Source of the DNA: Pterois miles
Lineage: Eukaryota; Chordata; Actinopteri; Perciformes; Scorpaenidae
Direction of reading: 5' to 3'
Assembly (NCBI GenBank): GCA_947000775.1
Contig: CAMQGK010000052.1
Coordinates: 33,880,001-33,944,000 of the forward strand
Length of the DNA: 64,000 nucleotides
This document shows, piece by piece, positions 1 through 12,783 of the stretch (position 1 is the first letter of the stretch; the number at the start of each line of letters is the position of its first letter). The notes below the pieces were generated by a model. The model worked only from the letters and a program-made list of their open reading frames with translations, searched no databases and was not told the origin of the DNA. Position numbers and translations under genes: made by a program.

Positions 1-85
1 TGGACTGTTGCCCATCTCTTGTTTGAGGCTGAATTCATTATTTTGTCTCCCAGGACACTTCAGGTTATTTAATATTCCAGGTCTC

Positions 86-465
86 AGCTCGATGAAAGAA
101 GCGAGGAAATCAGAGTGCCACAGATCAGTTAACACCAGAGCCCTTCAAGAGCTTCTCACTGAGCTCTCGGAAGCAAAGGAGTCGTTGAAATCTTTTCTGC
201 TATTAAATCAAAAGCTCTTTGACGCTGACAACCACCAGAGAGCTGTATCTGTAGTGAAGTAGTTTTCCCAGCTGTGAATGCAAATTATGAGCATGAGATT
301 AAGCTATGGGACTTCTCGAAATTACAGCAGCTGAAGTGTCAGTACCCCGACCTGCACTTTCTTTTGTCAAATCTGAAAATGACTGCAGGAAGAGATGAGC
401 TGCAGTCAAGCAGCAGATATATAATTAAAGAGCATGTGACATACTCCAAGATGGAACATGAGTGT
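86..465 (+). pseudogene. Unrecognised gene-like segment, broken
   Basis: Two adjacent open segments read like consecutive parts of one protein but lie in different frames. The first (from the ATG near 91 to a TAG at 260) has a leucine-rich amphipathic stretch, ALQELLTELSEAKESLKSFL, of coiled-coil type, and ends AVSVVK. The second (274 onward) continues NANYEHEIKLWDFSKLQQL and stays peptide-like to about 465, then turns AT-rich. Joining them requires reading past a stop and a frame change near 260-275. A possible splice acceptor (attccag) precedes the first segment at about 82. I do not recognise a family. It could be an old processed or transposon-borne gene, a diverged exon, or chance. No promoter or polyadenylation signal is evident. 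Confidence 0.2.
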
Positions 466-559
466 GTATTAATATGGACTTTCAAGCAGAGTTCATTTTA
501 TTTTTCAGTATTTAAGATTTATTTGTTCTTATATTCTTCCCACACAGGCTGATCTTTAA

Positions 560-1205
560 TTGAGATGATTGTCTTACCTTATTTCTTCAACCTTTCCCTC
601 TTCTATAAACTGGACCATAAGCCTGCTAGCAGGGCAGTTAGTATTATGCTGGAATCAAACTAGACAATCAGATGGTAATAGTGCATCCTGACAGATGGTG
701 GGTGCTGTTCACAAAAATGAATGTAACACAACTTGTCTGTTTCTGCATCTAGGCAGGCTTATAAGGCCCTGCTGAGAAGAGTAGCTCGTTAGAACAATTT
801 TGCCTTTTTGATAGTTTAGATAGATAGCGAGATTTGTTCAGAGGTCAGTATGGTTAAAATGAATGTTAAGACAATTTAACCCTATAGTTCTATAAGCACA
901 GGCGGAGCCCTCTACTGGGCTCTATTGGTGATACTCTCCTCCAATCACAAGCAGCATTTGCACACTGAAAATGTATATATGCATAGCTGGCCATTCAGGA
1001 CACGTCTACCCAAACATGTGCCCACGATTCAACGCCAGCAGTAGCAGGATCACTGTGATGCTTCGCCACAATAAGAGCAAGCCAGATCTTGAGATCAATG
1101 CTGTCAAAATCCATGCCCAACGCTCCGCCGCTGCCTTTGGTCATCCCTGTTGAGGCAGATTGTGAAACAGTGCAATACCACGTTTCAAGCATACTGAACC
1201 ATTTA
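560..1205. other. No recognisable feature; left flank of hAT insertion
   Basis: Unique-looking AT-rich sequence. Short overlapping open frames on both strands between 971 and 1213 run up to the hAT insertion and have no recognisable domain. The target site at 1206-1213 shows that this DNA was once continuous with the sequence after 2256. Confidence 0.3.
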
Positions 1206-1213
1206 CTTGGCAC
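1206..1213. repeat. Left target-site duplication of hAT element
   Basis: CTTGGCAC. The identical 8 bases recur immediately after the element at 2249-2256. Eight-base duplications are the hallmark of hAT-superfamily integration. Confidence 0.8.
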
Positions 1214-2248
1214 AAGGGATGGGAATAGTTTGGGTAAAAATCAGAACCGTTTGGTTCACTCGTCACGATTTGTGTCGTTTATGTATCGTTCGGTTCATTT
1301 GAAATAAGTTATGTGGCTGACTGTGCATTTTTTTTCATCCCGTTTATTGTCACACTAGAAATCAAGGCCTATGGAAAGAGGCTGGGACACGGCGGACAGG
1401 GGTATGGGGTATAACGTGTAGTGTAACTGAAGCTGTGGTCATGCGCTGTTATTGGCTCAATTTCAACAAGAGAAAATAAGATTTTACTGTGCATGTGTTG
1501 TACCGCCAAAGATACGACATGTTGATGACGTGTGACCCAGCCTCCGTCCTTTTCAAACTTCTCAGTTAGCAGAGACATTGATGAAGTGCAGAGTGTGGCT
1601 GTGATTGAGGAAATGGAGAGAGGACACAATAAAGTTCAGGTAGAGGATCCACCAGCGTCACCGTCTCTGCCGTGAGGGAGCATTATCCACTATCTGTGTG
1701 GGATAGTGGATAACTGTGTGTAAGCACTGCAACGCGTGTGGCTAATGCTAGCGGCAATACATCCAATATGATGAATCGTTTACGGAGACATCACTCCGGT
1801 GTGTCCGTCGATAGGAGGAGAGAGTCGGGGAGGAAAGAGCGACTCCTTCTCCCAGCAGCATTAAACAGCCTCAACAAACAACACAACTAAAGCATTGGGG
1901 ATGTTTATAGCCAAAGACATGCAGCCTGATGCAGTCGTGGAGGACGCTAGGCTGCCCTAATGCACTTTTTGTTGATGGCCTGAGCCTATACTTTGTTTTT
2001 TATTTATTAACTATTTTTAAATAACACAGTGGGACTTATTCTTTATGTTTTCCTGAACAACAGTAGACCAGGCTAACAGTTGACTTATTTTGGTAAATAA
2101 ATGTTAAGCTATTCAAACTGAAATTGGAAATTGGCCTCCTTGCTGAACCATAAATACTGTTTACCGCTGTACTGAACTGAACCGAAAAGCACGACCCCAA
2201 ACCGTGATATGAACTGAACCGTGAAATTTATGAACCATCCCACCCCAG
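1214..2248 (+). mobile_element. Nonautonomous hAT-superfamily DNA transposon, 1,035 bp
   Basis: The element is bounded by a perfect 8-bp direct duplication (CTTGGCAC). Its left end reads AAGGGATGGGAATAG and the right end, read from the other strand, CTGGGGTGGGATGGTTC. Both are of the hAT type, with GGGRTGGGA near the tip. Sub-terminal regions carry repeated GGTTC/GAACC-type motifs (1245-1295 and 2170-2235), as transposase-binding sub-ends often do. The interior holds decayed transposase coding sequence (separate entry), then jumps to AT-rich 3' sequence, so most of the catalytic domain is deleted. It cannot move by itself. Confidence 0.8.
1600..1960 (+). pseudogene. hAT transposase remnant: BED-type zinc finger and start of core
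   Basis: Reading the plus strand gives a BED-finger-like run in pieces: TVCKHCN at about 1710-1733 (paired cysteines), then, after a one-base frame change, ASGNTSNMMNRLRRHH at about 1744-1792, where the histidine pair would complete the zinc site. A third piece, GMFIAKDMQPDAVVEDARL at 1898-1957, matches the conserved FIAKD-M-P--VVE block near the start of the hAT catalytic region, and is followed at once by a stop. The rest of the transposase (DDE residues and hATC dimerisation domain) is absent. The gene would have encoded the DNA-binding transposase of this family, and is dead through frameshift, stop and deletion. Confidence 0.7.
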
Positions 2249-2256
2249 CTTGGCAC
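2249..2256. repeat. Right target-site duplication of hAT element
   Basis: CTTGGCAC, identical to 1206-1213. Confidence 0.8.
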
Positions 2257-3075
2257 CTTAGCTATGAATGGCTGGAGTTCAACATGGTCATCTCAAAGGG
2301 ACACCACTGTTCTGTAGTCTGATTATGACCCCCCATTTGTCATACAAGTGTTAATAAAGTTATTAAATACTGAGTTATTAAATACCCAAAAGTGAATTTT
2401 TATTGCATCTTCTTGACTTCTGGCATCAAATGTTATTACTAAGGTTGTGTGCATTGCACAATGTTGATGTAACATCACAACAATTTTTACATAATTTAAA
2501 CATTTGTTGCATTTTCAGAGTTGTTGGTAGGGGGGTATTCAACAACAAAAGTGTATGCTGGGTGTACACACAACATAAGAGTATGTATGTGTGATTTCTG
2601 TGTGCTTGAGGTAAAATCAGCTCGCCAAGTGAAGACTTTTTCATTCCTCCCTCAGCAATGGAAGACACACACTAAGCATTCACTTCAAATCCTCCTCAGT
2701 GAGCCCACACTGGGACATGTATTGATTCTGACCCACAAACACACATGCACACTTGAGTGTTGGTAGGAGGGATTAGTACAGAGATAGAGGGAGTATGGGT
2801 AATGTGAAAGGAGGAGGGGGGGGGGGGCTAAAGAGCAGCTGGAGAATTGAGCAGCGAGGAGACAGGTTTGGAAGAGGTTTTCTGTGACAGACACTTGAGG
2901 GAATAACCCATCTGCTAAATATTTCACAAGCCGAAGTTACCTCAACTTTAGTTAAAGAAACTTTCCAGTGTAGTTCATGGTTAAATCTGTTGTTTTACTG
3001 CACTGTGAGGACCCCAAGAATGATGCTTATGTAATTTCACAGGATTAGTTTTGTGTTGTTTTTTTTTTAGGTGTG
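2257..3075. other. No gene; G homopolymer at 2816-2827
   Basis: Unique-looking sequence with GT-rich patches around 2570-2760 and a run of 12 G at 2816-2827. Open frames here are short and unrelated to known families. Confidence 0.3.
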
Positions 3076-3079
3076 ATTT

Positions 3080-3445
3080 CAGGTTGCAACCAACTGAGTA
3101 CCCCGACATTCACTCCTCCCTTTCTAAGACTGCGGTAATGTGAGCCTCCGAGTGCAAAACCGTGGTAACGCCATTCGTCTTGCTATTACCATCTGCAAGA
3201 CGAATCAGCACAACAGAAACTAAACAGTGGCTGGCAGTACCACGGTTTTACACTCTGCAGTGTCAGAGAACAATGAACTTTAGGAAATGTGAAAATGCAA
3301 AAGGCTCTCACTAGAGACAGTGTTTGGTTTGTTTGAGCTACTGGAGAACCACGGTGGTACAACATGGCAGACTCCCTGAAAATGATCCACTCCCCATGTA
3401 GATATGAAGTACTCATTTTAGTCAACAAAAACCAATGACAACGTA
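3080..3445. repeat. Probable dispersed percomorph repeat
   Basis: The stretch ending 'catggcagactccctg' then 'ccatgtagatatgaa' has the wording of a repeat I associate with many percomorph genomes. It contains two copies of an ACCACGGT-like motif (3239-3246 and about 3350) and a related CCGTGGTAACG (3161-3171). Only this copy is seen here. Boundaries and class are unknown, and recognition is from memory only. Confidence 0.4.
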
Positions 3446-3592
3446 GTTATCTGTCAGGAGAACAGGGAGAGGGATGTAAAGTTAGTCCTGAAGGATAACC
3501 ACATAAACCTCAAGTGATAGAAAGGGAGAGGGGAAACACTAAATGAAAACAGGCCTAAAAGGAAGGCTTCCTTCAATCAATATATCAGGAAA

Positions 3593-3673
3593 AGATACAA
3601 TAAGATAAAATAAGATATGATGAGCCTTTATTAATCCCCGGAGGGAAATTTGGGTAAAAAAAAAAAAAAAAAA
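3593..3673 (-). repeat. LINE/SINE 3'-tail module, minus orientation, with A-run
   Basis: Degenerate AAGATAAAAT-type repeats are followed by 'gcctttattaatccccgga' and 'gggaaattt'. Read on the minus strand this is the window's shared tail (ATTTCC, then AATAAAGG, then TCTTA repeats). An 18-base A run (3656-3673) adjoins it. No body of the element is recognisable. Confidence 0.6.
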
Positions 3674-5340
3674 TAATAATAAAATTGAACCACAGCTGCT
3701 GAGCAGTTGACTAGAACAAAAAGGTAACCAAGGAACCAGCTAAGACCCAGACCTGACCCACTCAAAGAGACTCTGAGAAGGACCTAAATGATGAGCAAAT
3801 CCTGCAGATAGGTTCACATGGTTCTTCTGCAGATTCACACACCCCTATACAGCTAGACCAAAACAGGACAGCACTTTCTCTACCTCTGACAAAGAGACAC
3901 TGAGTCAGCAACTGAGCCCTGAAACCAGGGGTAGATATAGACTTCAACCAGCTGATCCTCATCAGGGACAATTAGGCTCCCCGGCTGGCTCTCCTCAGAG
4001 ATGATTAACCCACCCAGCCTGCTGAGTGGCAGCTCACCCTCACAGTTATGAGTATTATACTCCATTTCTGCCAGTATATCCCCTGAAATGGTACACAAAG
4101 GCTCTTTAATACCTGTGCAGAGCAATGTAAAGGTACATGTTGACAGTCACACCTGCAGCTCAAATACTGTTTCTTTTCCGCTGCCTCCTCTCACAAGCTG
4201 TCTTCAGACACCAACACTGAATAATTCCCTTTTCACCTCTATTTGGCCTTGACAGGCAGTGACTGAGACCCTGCAGCTCAACACCACTGAGTCTGTGCCC
4301 CAGTAGTACATAACATGTAACCCTCCCTGTTGGTCATTCAGCTCGCCGCTGTTTGTCAAGCCCTCTGTATTCACCTAACACTAGCTAGCTACACATGTTG
4401 TTGGCTTGTTGGCCAGTACATCTGCTGCCGACTAAATGTTGTGCTTTGGATGTGGGTAGCTTTTAACAGAGGTACTCAGTATAGGCATATTATGACTGGG
4501 GATGTGCTGAAGTAAGAAATGAATGGTTAACGTCACACCATGTTAGATTCCAGTCAAATAGTCAGACAGTAATTAATCATGAGGCTGAGAAATATAAGTT
4601 TTTAGGTCAACATGCAGTTTGTTTCAGAGAACATGAAAAAAGTAACGTGACAGTTCACAGGAACTTGTCATGAACATCATTGCTTGACGGTATAAATGAA
4701 TAAATAAAACATGCTTTAATGGATCAAGTACTACGATAAAACTACCAGAGGTCTAAGAAATTTGTGGTACGACTGCAGGATTTCCAACAGAAGCCTTTGC
4801 TCTTACATGCTATGTGTGAAGTACATGAAAGGCCGTGCTGTGAGGAACATGCTGACATCCTTCCAGAGGAAGCGGCGCTGACGCTGGATGTGCAGACAGC
4901 TCTCCCCAGCTAGAGATCTGGAAATAATACTGTGAGGGAAGCAAGCCCTTGATGTGGATATGGGGAAAAATACCTGGAGAACCTCAACAACACTCTCCAC
5001 TTTTATGGCAAATGGATTTCACTGCCATGCGCCTCCACCTCTTGACAACCTCAGGAGGATTTGCCTCACCAGGGAAGCAGCCCAGATGCACAGACTGGTG
5101 CTTATCATCACCCTCCTGCCATTGCAAGCCCCTGCCTCCCAAGAGCTCTGCAGATAGTCCGGGATGCTGCTGCTCTGCTGGTCTTCAATCTCCATTCCTC
5201 ATTCCTCTCCACTTCTCTGCTCACCTCACTGTGGCTGTTTGTCTGGTGCCAGGTTACAGGGCAGTGCTCCTGTCCTACTCTAAACCCTGGTCAAACCCTG
5301 CACCCTGGTGCAACCACTAGCTACATGTAAACTGAATTAA
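3674..5340. other. No recognisable feature
   Basis: Includes a 123-codon open frame at 4949-5320 (plus) with no domain, signal peptide or splice context. It overlaps other open frames in a moderately GC-rich patch and is probably chance. Confidence 0.3.
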
Positions 5341-7212
<1,872 letters not shown>

Positions 7213-7233
7213 AAAAAAAAAAAAAAAAAAAAA
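7213..7233. repeat. A homopolymer, 21 bases
   Basis: Uninterrupted A run. No retroposon body is visible upstream of it. Confidence 0.9.
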
Positions 7234-7311
7234 CATATATACTGTTGTATTCTCCATCAAACAACAATGTCAAACTTTAAAAAAAAGTTTAAAATTCAAA
7301 AGGGTTGATGA

Positions 7312-7790
7312 TTCAGGCTGGTCTCACACTGTAGCTATACCTACAAAATAAAATGCACTATAAGTCGTGTGTATCCCACAAACTCAATTTTTTAGTGTAA
7401 TTCACTGTGAACTGTGAGCCAAGAAATATAAAGAGTGTAGAGGGCCATGTAAGGAAGACGTCTTGGTGAATGGGTGGGTCAAAAAATACCAGACTTTGCC
7501 CAGTGGACTAGTGTTCATGTTCAGTGAGAAACCAGAAGTCAACAGTGACTTAACTGACATACCTTAGTAACACCACAACGTTGTTTGAAGTCAAACCATG
7601 ATCTTTTACTAAGCATAACTAAGTCCTTTTGTTACCTAAACCTACAGCTGTTTCCCATGATGATGCAAATTTATTCTGAAAAAACATATGCATGTAACAT
7701 GGAGATTGATGTGTTGCTGGACATTCGTAGGAAAACAAACAAAAAAGGAGGAATAACAGTTTTGTAAGCTATCAAATGAGAATATGTTGT
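7312..7790 (+). repeat. CTGGTCTCA-family dispersed repeat, full-length-like copy
   Basis: Begins CAGGCTGGTCTCACAC and is colinear with 47600-48095. Shared blocks in order: 'acctacaaaa' (7349), 'gaaaccagaagtca' (about 7528), 'caaaccatgatctttt' (about 7593), 'gttacctaaacctac' (about 7631) and 'ttgctggacattc' (about 7712), then 'ggaggaataac' (7748). Minus-oriented copies occur at 52700 and 56640. I treat it as an old nonautonomous DNA transposon, because the left end recurs as the terminus of other copies; that class assignment is inference. Confidence 0.65.
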
Positions 7791-9030
7791 CTGATTTGAA
7801 ATTTGAAACCTAAAATCTGATACATCTTTAAGTCTTGACTGCTCCATCTACATGCTCAACAAGAAACCCCCAAGCAGCAACCCATTGCTGTTCTTTGACT
7901 TTCTGAATATATCATTCTCATCATCATCCCATCATCCTCTACAAAAAAGCTGGTTGCTGTAAAAGCTGTTAAAATGCATCATTTCTGATGGTTAATAGGG
8001 TGAAGCTGCACTTGAAGCCAAGGAGCCAAACTTCCACACAGCCACTGCAGATGAGCGCTGTGAAGTTTCCACATTCACTTGTTCATTTCTGCTTTCACAT
8101 GCATTTGTTTTTAAGCAGATTCAGCAGTGAGGTTTCTGCCTATCCACAACCACGTGACCATATGCAGTTCTTCGCTTTGTCTCCTCCCGAAGTTTTACAG
8201 CAATCAAAGAAGGAATGACTAATGAACACAAAACGGAAGACAAAGAGGCTTTTAACAAAAGAGGATTAGAACAAAATGGTGGGTGTGGGGGGCAGGGCAG
8301 AGAGCTGAAAAGCCAGACTAAGACATGAAACATACGGAGAGAGTGATAACGGAATAGAGAGGGAGAGGTACTCTCTCCAACTAGATTTGGCTGAGCAGGG
8401 TCCCTTGATATGTAAATGCACTACTGCGGTATGAATGTTTGATGGCTGCTGAGGCTCGACGTGCAGCGAGGGCCAACAAAGCATGAAATATAAATGACAA
8501 TTTGAGGCATTGTGTTGGCAAAGAAAGGTGTGAGGCACGTACACACATTCACACACATTCACACACACCGTCCTGAACTCTCTCGCTCTGTCACTCACTC
8601 TGAAACACTCAGTGAAGGACAACAGTTCGGCCTTGTGTCAGAAAGTTGGAGAATTTGAGGGTGAGAAAATAAAAGAAAGACGAACGTGTACAATCAGATA
8701 TCTGAGATAGAGAGTAAACATTTATGGGAAACTGCATTACGTTTATGAGTTGTGTGTGTAAGTAAATGTGTCTTATGCTGTAAAAGCTAAGTCACACTAC
8801 ATTACTTTTGCTGCTGTGTACATGCATGTTTACATATTGTGGAGTGACATTAAAAGTCTGGGTGGCAAATGCATGACTAAAAACTGAACAGTGGAGGACC
8901 ATTCAGACAGGTCAGTGTACAGGAGACACTGATTTTGGACACAGTTCAGTTTCTTGTGTCCCTCATCACTCATCGTGGTTGATGAGCAATCTACGCTGCA
9001 CCTCGTTAAAAGGTATATTTTTCTACCTGG
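7791..9030. other. No recognisable feature
   Basis: Unique-looking sequence with a short TCACACACAT cluster near 8545. No gene recognised. Confidence 0.3.
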
Positions 9031-9034
9031 ACTC

Positions 9035-9535
9035 TATTTTTCCATGAATTTGTGTCTAAATGACTAATAGCAACAACCATTTCTGAAATTGGTCCAGTAT
9101 ACTGAGGGACACCTGCAACATAACCCTACTGAGGCAAGCTGGCACAGCCATTTACGTCCACCCACATAAAAGTGCTTGTTTTTGCAACGGCAGGCTCCGT
9201 TATTGAGTGTCGGACATTCTGGAAAGAGTTTTCCTCAAGGCCAAATCTTGTTCTGAAATCTGGTGTGCTGACATGTGGCTGGAAGACAGCGGTGGAGTAG
9301 TGGAATACATCCATGGTGGAAACACTGGGACATTGCTCACTTGCCCTCGCCGCTTGTTTCACAGCTGGCAGTTACAGTGTTATCCTTCAATACTGGACCA
9401 GTTTCCAAGAATATTGTCGCAATTGTTGACAAAATTACATCAGAAAATGGTTGAAAAATGCCAAGTTAATATGGAACTATTTCAACAAGTTTTAGCTATA
9501 CAAATATGGTTGTGAATCATGGATTGAGCTAACAC
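9035..9535. repeat. Probable dispersed percomorph repeat
   Basis: The wording around 'gccaaatcttgttctgaaa' (9240) and 'ttatccttcaatactggacc' (9380) resembles a repeat I recall from several percomorph genomes. The 102-codon open frame at 9207-9515 falls inside it and has no recognisable domain, so I do not call it a gene. The family class is unknown and only one copy is present. Confidence 0.35.
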
Positions 9536-11069
9536 TAATGAGCATGATTTCAAGGTCTCTTTGGATTCAGTATTTCAGAGGCACCTTGCTAAAAATACAT
9601 CCACTTTAACAACCTAGGCAGTCCATATAAATGCACCTGGGGACCTTGAGCTATACTATCCGTGGCCTGCATATGATGACCAATGTAACTCTGAGCCTTG
9701 AATCAAAAATGTGAAACATGCCAGAAAAAACTTTGAGGATGGTAGGAAGGAGCGATGCATGACGCAAAGCAATGGTTTTACAGGTTTCCCATTTTAGTGA
9801 CATGGGATTTTCCCCTCAGGGAGGTTGCTCTTGAACAGTAAGATAGAGTAGAACTCTGACCGTGTTGGCCTCCCCGTAGACCATTTTCACAGCAGGCATT
9901 TTGACTTGTAATGTCATTACTTGTAATATCATTATGCCATGTCAGAGAGTGAGCAGAGCCTTGGAACTGGCTCACGTAAATAAAGAGCAGCCATCTGTGC
10001 ATTTCCTACTTTGACAAGTTAAAATGTCTGCCGTGAAAGGAAGCATTACACTACCCAATACCTCAAAGCAAGCACCTTTTTGCAATAAAGCACTGCATTT
10101 AAGCCCTAAGTGCTTTCTGATGCATTGGTCATCTGAAAGCTCTACTGGAACTGGTGCAGTCAGTTGCTGTTGCTGTTTATGTGCATATGCTTCTAACCTC
10201 CACCCTGTGCCCAAAGTGGAAGTTAGCATTGTCTTTCCCTATCCTCCAAGGTGTTGAGCTTAATGTACAGTTCCAAGGTCACAGCCTGGATGCCAGATCT
10301 CACCTCTGCACACAACCCACAATCCTTTCCATGTGGGTTGGCTGACTCAAGTACCTAATGCTCATAAAAGTAAAGTACAGTCATAAATAACTTGAAGTAA
10401 ATACAGAGGGGGAAGCAGTTCTGCCATTTTGACTCTATTAATTGTCAATTTACAGCCAGGAAGCCTCCTAAAATACTGTAATAATGTATTGCTTTTATTA
10501 TGTGATTATACTCATTTAGACACTCTTTACTGGTAAGTGGATTTTCCACAGCTTTGCTTGGGTAGAAGCACACCAGCACCAGCATGTCTTGTCTCCTTCT
10601 GCACAACAAAACAATCCCTCCTCCCCACAGCAACACCGTTTCCTCCATCTCCTTCTCAGCACACTGCATGTCAAACTCCACCCTTCATCCTCTCTCCTAG
10701 GTGTGATGCCAACCCTCCACCTTCCCATTGGCATGCCAAACATTTCACACCCTTCATCCTCTCCACCTCACTCTAACTGCAGGGACCGGCTGTTTGCAGA
10801 CTCTGAAGTTTGAGCTCTGTGCCACAGGGATTACCCTGAAAGCCCTTTAGTCATTTTGTCTCTAGAAAATAACCTCATCTGTGTCATGTGTTTACTGTAT
10901 AATGGGGTGGATTGCTGCACTGCAACTAACAGTCACTTGCATTGCTATATCACTTTGCACAGGTGACTGGAGGTCATTTCTATTTTGGTTTGGGTCATCT
11001 GGTTGCTTAAACTCTGTAGAAAACAGCATAATGGGTTTAGACGTTTATTATAGGTCATTTTTTTCTTTT
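9536..11069. other. No recognisable feature
   Basis: Unique-looking sequence. Open frames of 60-85 codons lie on both strands and overlap one another. No domain recognised. Confidence 0.3.
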
Positions 11070-11601
11070 TTAACCTCTTAGGACCTGGCGTACACATGCG
11101 ATGACATCACATTTTGGGTCATATGAACATAATACTTAATTTTATTTAACTGGGGTCTTGTGTACACGTACGAGGATACGTACACTGCCATCTAGTAGTC
11201 CTGCAACTGTTTGCAGCACTTCAAATGAGCCATACTGTTGCTATGACTGTCCAAAAGGGGAAAAAAAATTTCATTTTGTTAAATTGTACTGTGATGTTCC
11301 AAAATGTTTAAAAAAAAACATGTTTGCAAGTGTTATTAATAAATGCAAAAGCAGTCAGGAAAAACACTGCTGTGTTCAGAGTGGACATATAGAGGTTTGC
11401 ACTATTACACAATGGTGATTTTATTGTGTTTATGGAAATTCAGAACGAGTGTCCGCATATGTGGACATAATTTTTCTCTAAAACTACATTATGTCAAAAG
11501 ATGATGCTTAGTTTTTATACTTATCAGGTTCCAATAAGCCCAAATAGCAAAGAGACATTAAAATGCATATCAAAAAAAGAGCTCGGGTCTTAAGAGGTTA
11601 A
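11070..11601. mobile_element. piggyBac-like MITE with TTAA target duplications
   Basis: TTAA at 11070-11073 and 11598-11601 flank a 524-bp body. The left end reads CCTCTTAGGACCTGG and the right end, from the other strand, CCTCTTAAGACCCGAG: 12 of the first 14 bases match. TTAA duplication with CCY tips is the piggyBac signature. The interior has a palindrome, TGTCCGCATATGTGGACA (about 11450), and no transposase; the 86-codon open frame at 11158-11418 shows no domain. The right TTAA touches the next LINE tail. Confidence 0.75.
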
Positions 11602-11655
11602 GATAAGATATTCCTTTATTGGTCCCACAGTGGGGAAATTCACAATTTTATGTCT
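11602..11655 (-). repeat. LINE-type 3' tail, minus orientation
   Basis: 'agataagatattcctttatt' is followed by 'ggtcccacagtggggaaatt'. On the minus strand this is the shared tail ending in TCTTA repeats. The body to the right is too short or diverged to recognise. It pairs head-out with the copy at 12640-12783. Confidence 0.75.
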
Positions 11656-12639
11656 ATTTCTTGCTTCCGGCTTGCTTTTTATTTTTGTTAATTTATATAA
11701 TCCCACTAATTTTTCTCAGACTAAATCAAAGTTCAACATTCATAAAGCAGTATGTTCCAAGAGGATGGAGGGATAGATTCTTCTGGAAGAAGAAAGCAAT
11801 TTATCTGACAGAGGTCAGTTAACATTTATTTCAGACAGAGTTGTCAGAACTAAACTAAAATAAGTTAGTTAATCTGCCAATCACAATCTGATTTCTTGCT
11901 GCTTAATGCACAAATAGTTTTCCAAACAACAGCAGGACACAGTAAAATCGGTTGCCCTGCTGCAAAGTCAGTTTCACAATAGAAAGCCACCCTTTGTTTA
12001 GCCAGCAGAACACTTGTAATGTGAAGTAGCGTCAGTATGATGCTTGGTTTGTTTTAGCAACTCTAATATGCTGAGAGTGAACAGTAAGCAGTGAGGCTGA
12101 TATCAGTGTGATACAATTAGAAACAATATGTTGACTGTGAATCCCCAATGACGACTTGAATCCATCATGAGAGTGGCGGACTCTGCCACAAAGAATGAAA
12201 ACAACTGATGACTCTCAGGGTGTTAAATACCGACACTTTGACACGTCCGTTGGCGTATGACACCAATGCATAAGGCGCCCTTTAGCATCTGTACATGATG
12301 CACTAGGCTAGTGCAAAAACCTACACTGCAAACCCATCCGCTTCAATATTAAGTGTGGTGATGTGGTAATGGATGAGTCCAACATGCACAAGTCTTTCAT
12401 CCAGGAGGCAGCTGTCTGTGTCCCATGCATAAGGTTTCAATTTACACAATGTAAAGTTGCACTTTCACTCTAAAACGTAGTAATTGTAATTCAAACCATG
12501 GTGTTTAATATGAGGGGGGGAAATGGAAAATTTTGATGAAGGTGGGATTTGATAAAGAAATAATGGCTCAATACTACTACTACTAATAATAATAATAATA
12601 TTTATTGATATGCTGGACATATTTTTGGCTTTACTTTCT
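11656..12639. other. No gene; TAC/TAA trinucleotide tract at 12572-12601
   Basis: Unique-looking sequence between two outward-pointing LINE tails, containing a short compound trinucleotide repeat. Confidence 0.35.
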
Positions 12640-12783
12640 ATTATGTATATATTATTTATTCTATTTGTATTAATACTGTTTTAAAATCTATGCTTCTTGT
12701 TTATGGCACTATCCACTTTGCTGCTGTAACGTGTGAATTTCTCCACTGTGGGACCAATAAAGGAATATCTTATCTTATCTTAC
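12640..12783 (+). mobile_element. Truncated LINE 3' end with TCTTA tail
   Basis: 'cactttgctgctgtaac' (wording approximate at the first bases) leads to 'gtgaatttctccactgtggg', then AATAAAGG and three TCTTA-type repeats. The tail matches the minus-oriented copy at 11602-11655. This is the 3' untranslated end typical of 5'-truncated fish LINE insertions (Rex1/L2-like; clade uncertain). No coding part remains. Confidence 0.7.

Noticed and set aside
4949..5320. 123-codon plus-strand open frame as a gene
   Set aside because: Three overlapping frames are open here, and the Cys/Ser/Pro-rich composition looks random.
11158..11418. 86-codon cysteine-rich frame as a small secreted protein
   Set aside because: It lies wholly within the piggyBac-like MITE and has no signal peptide; the cysteines are incidental.
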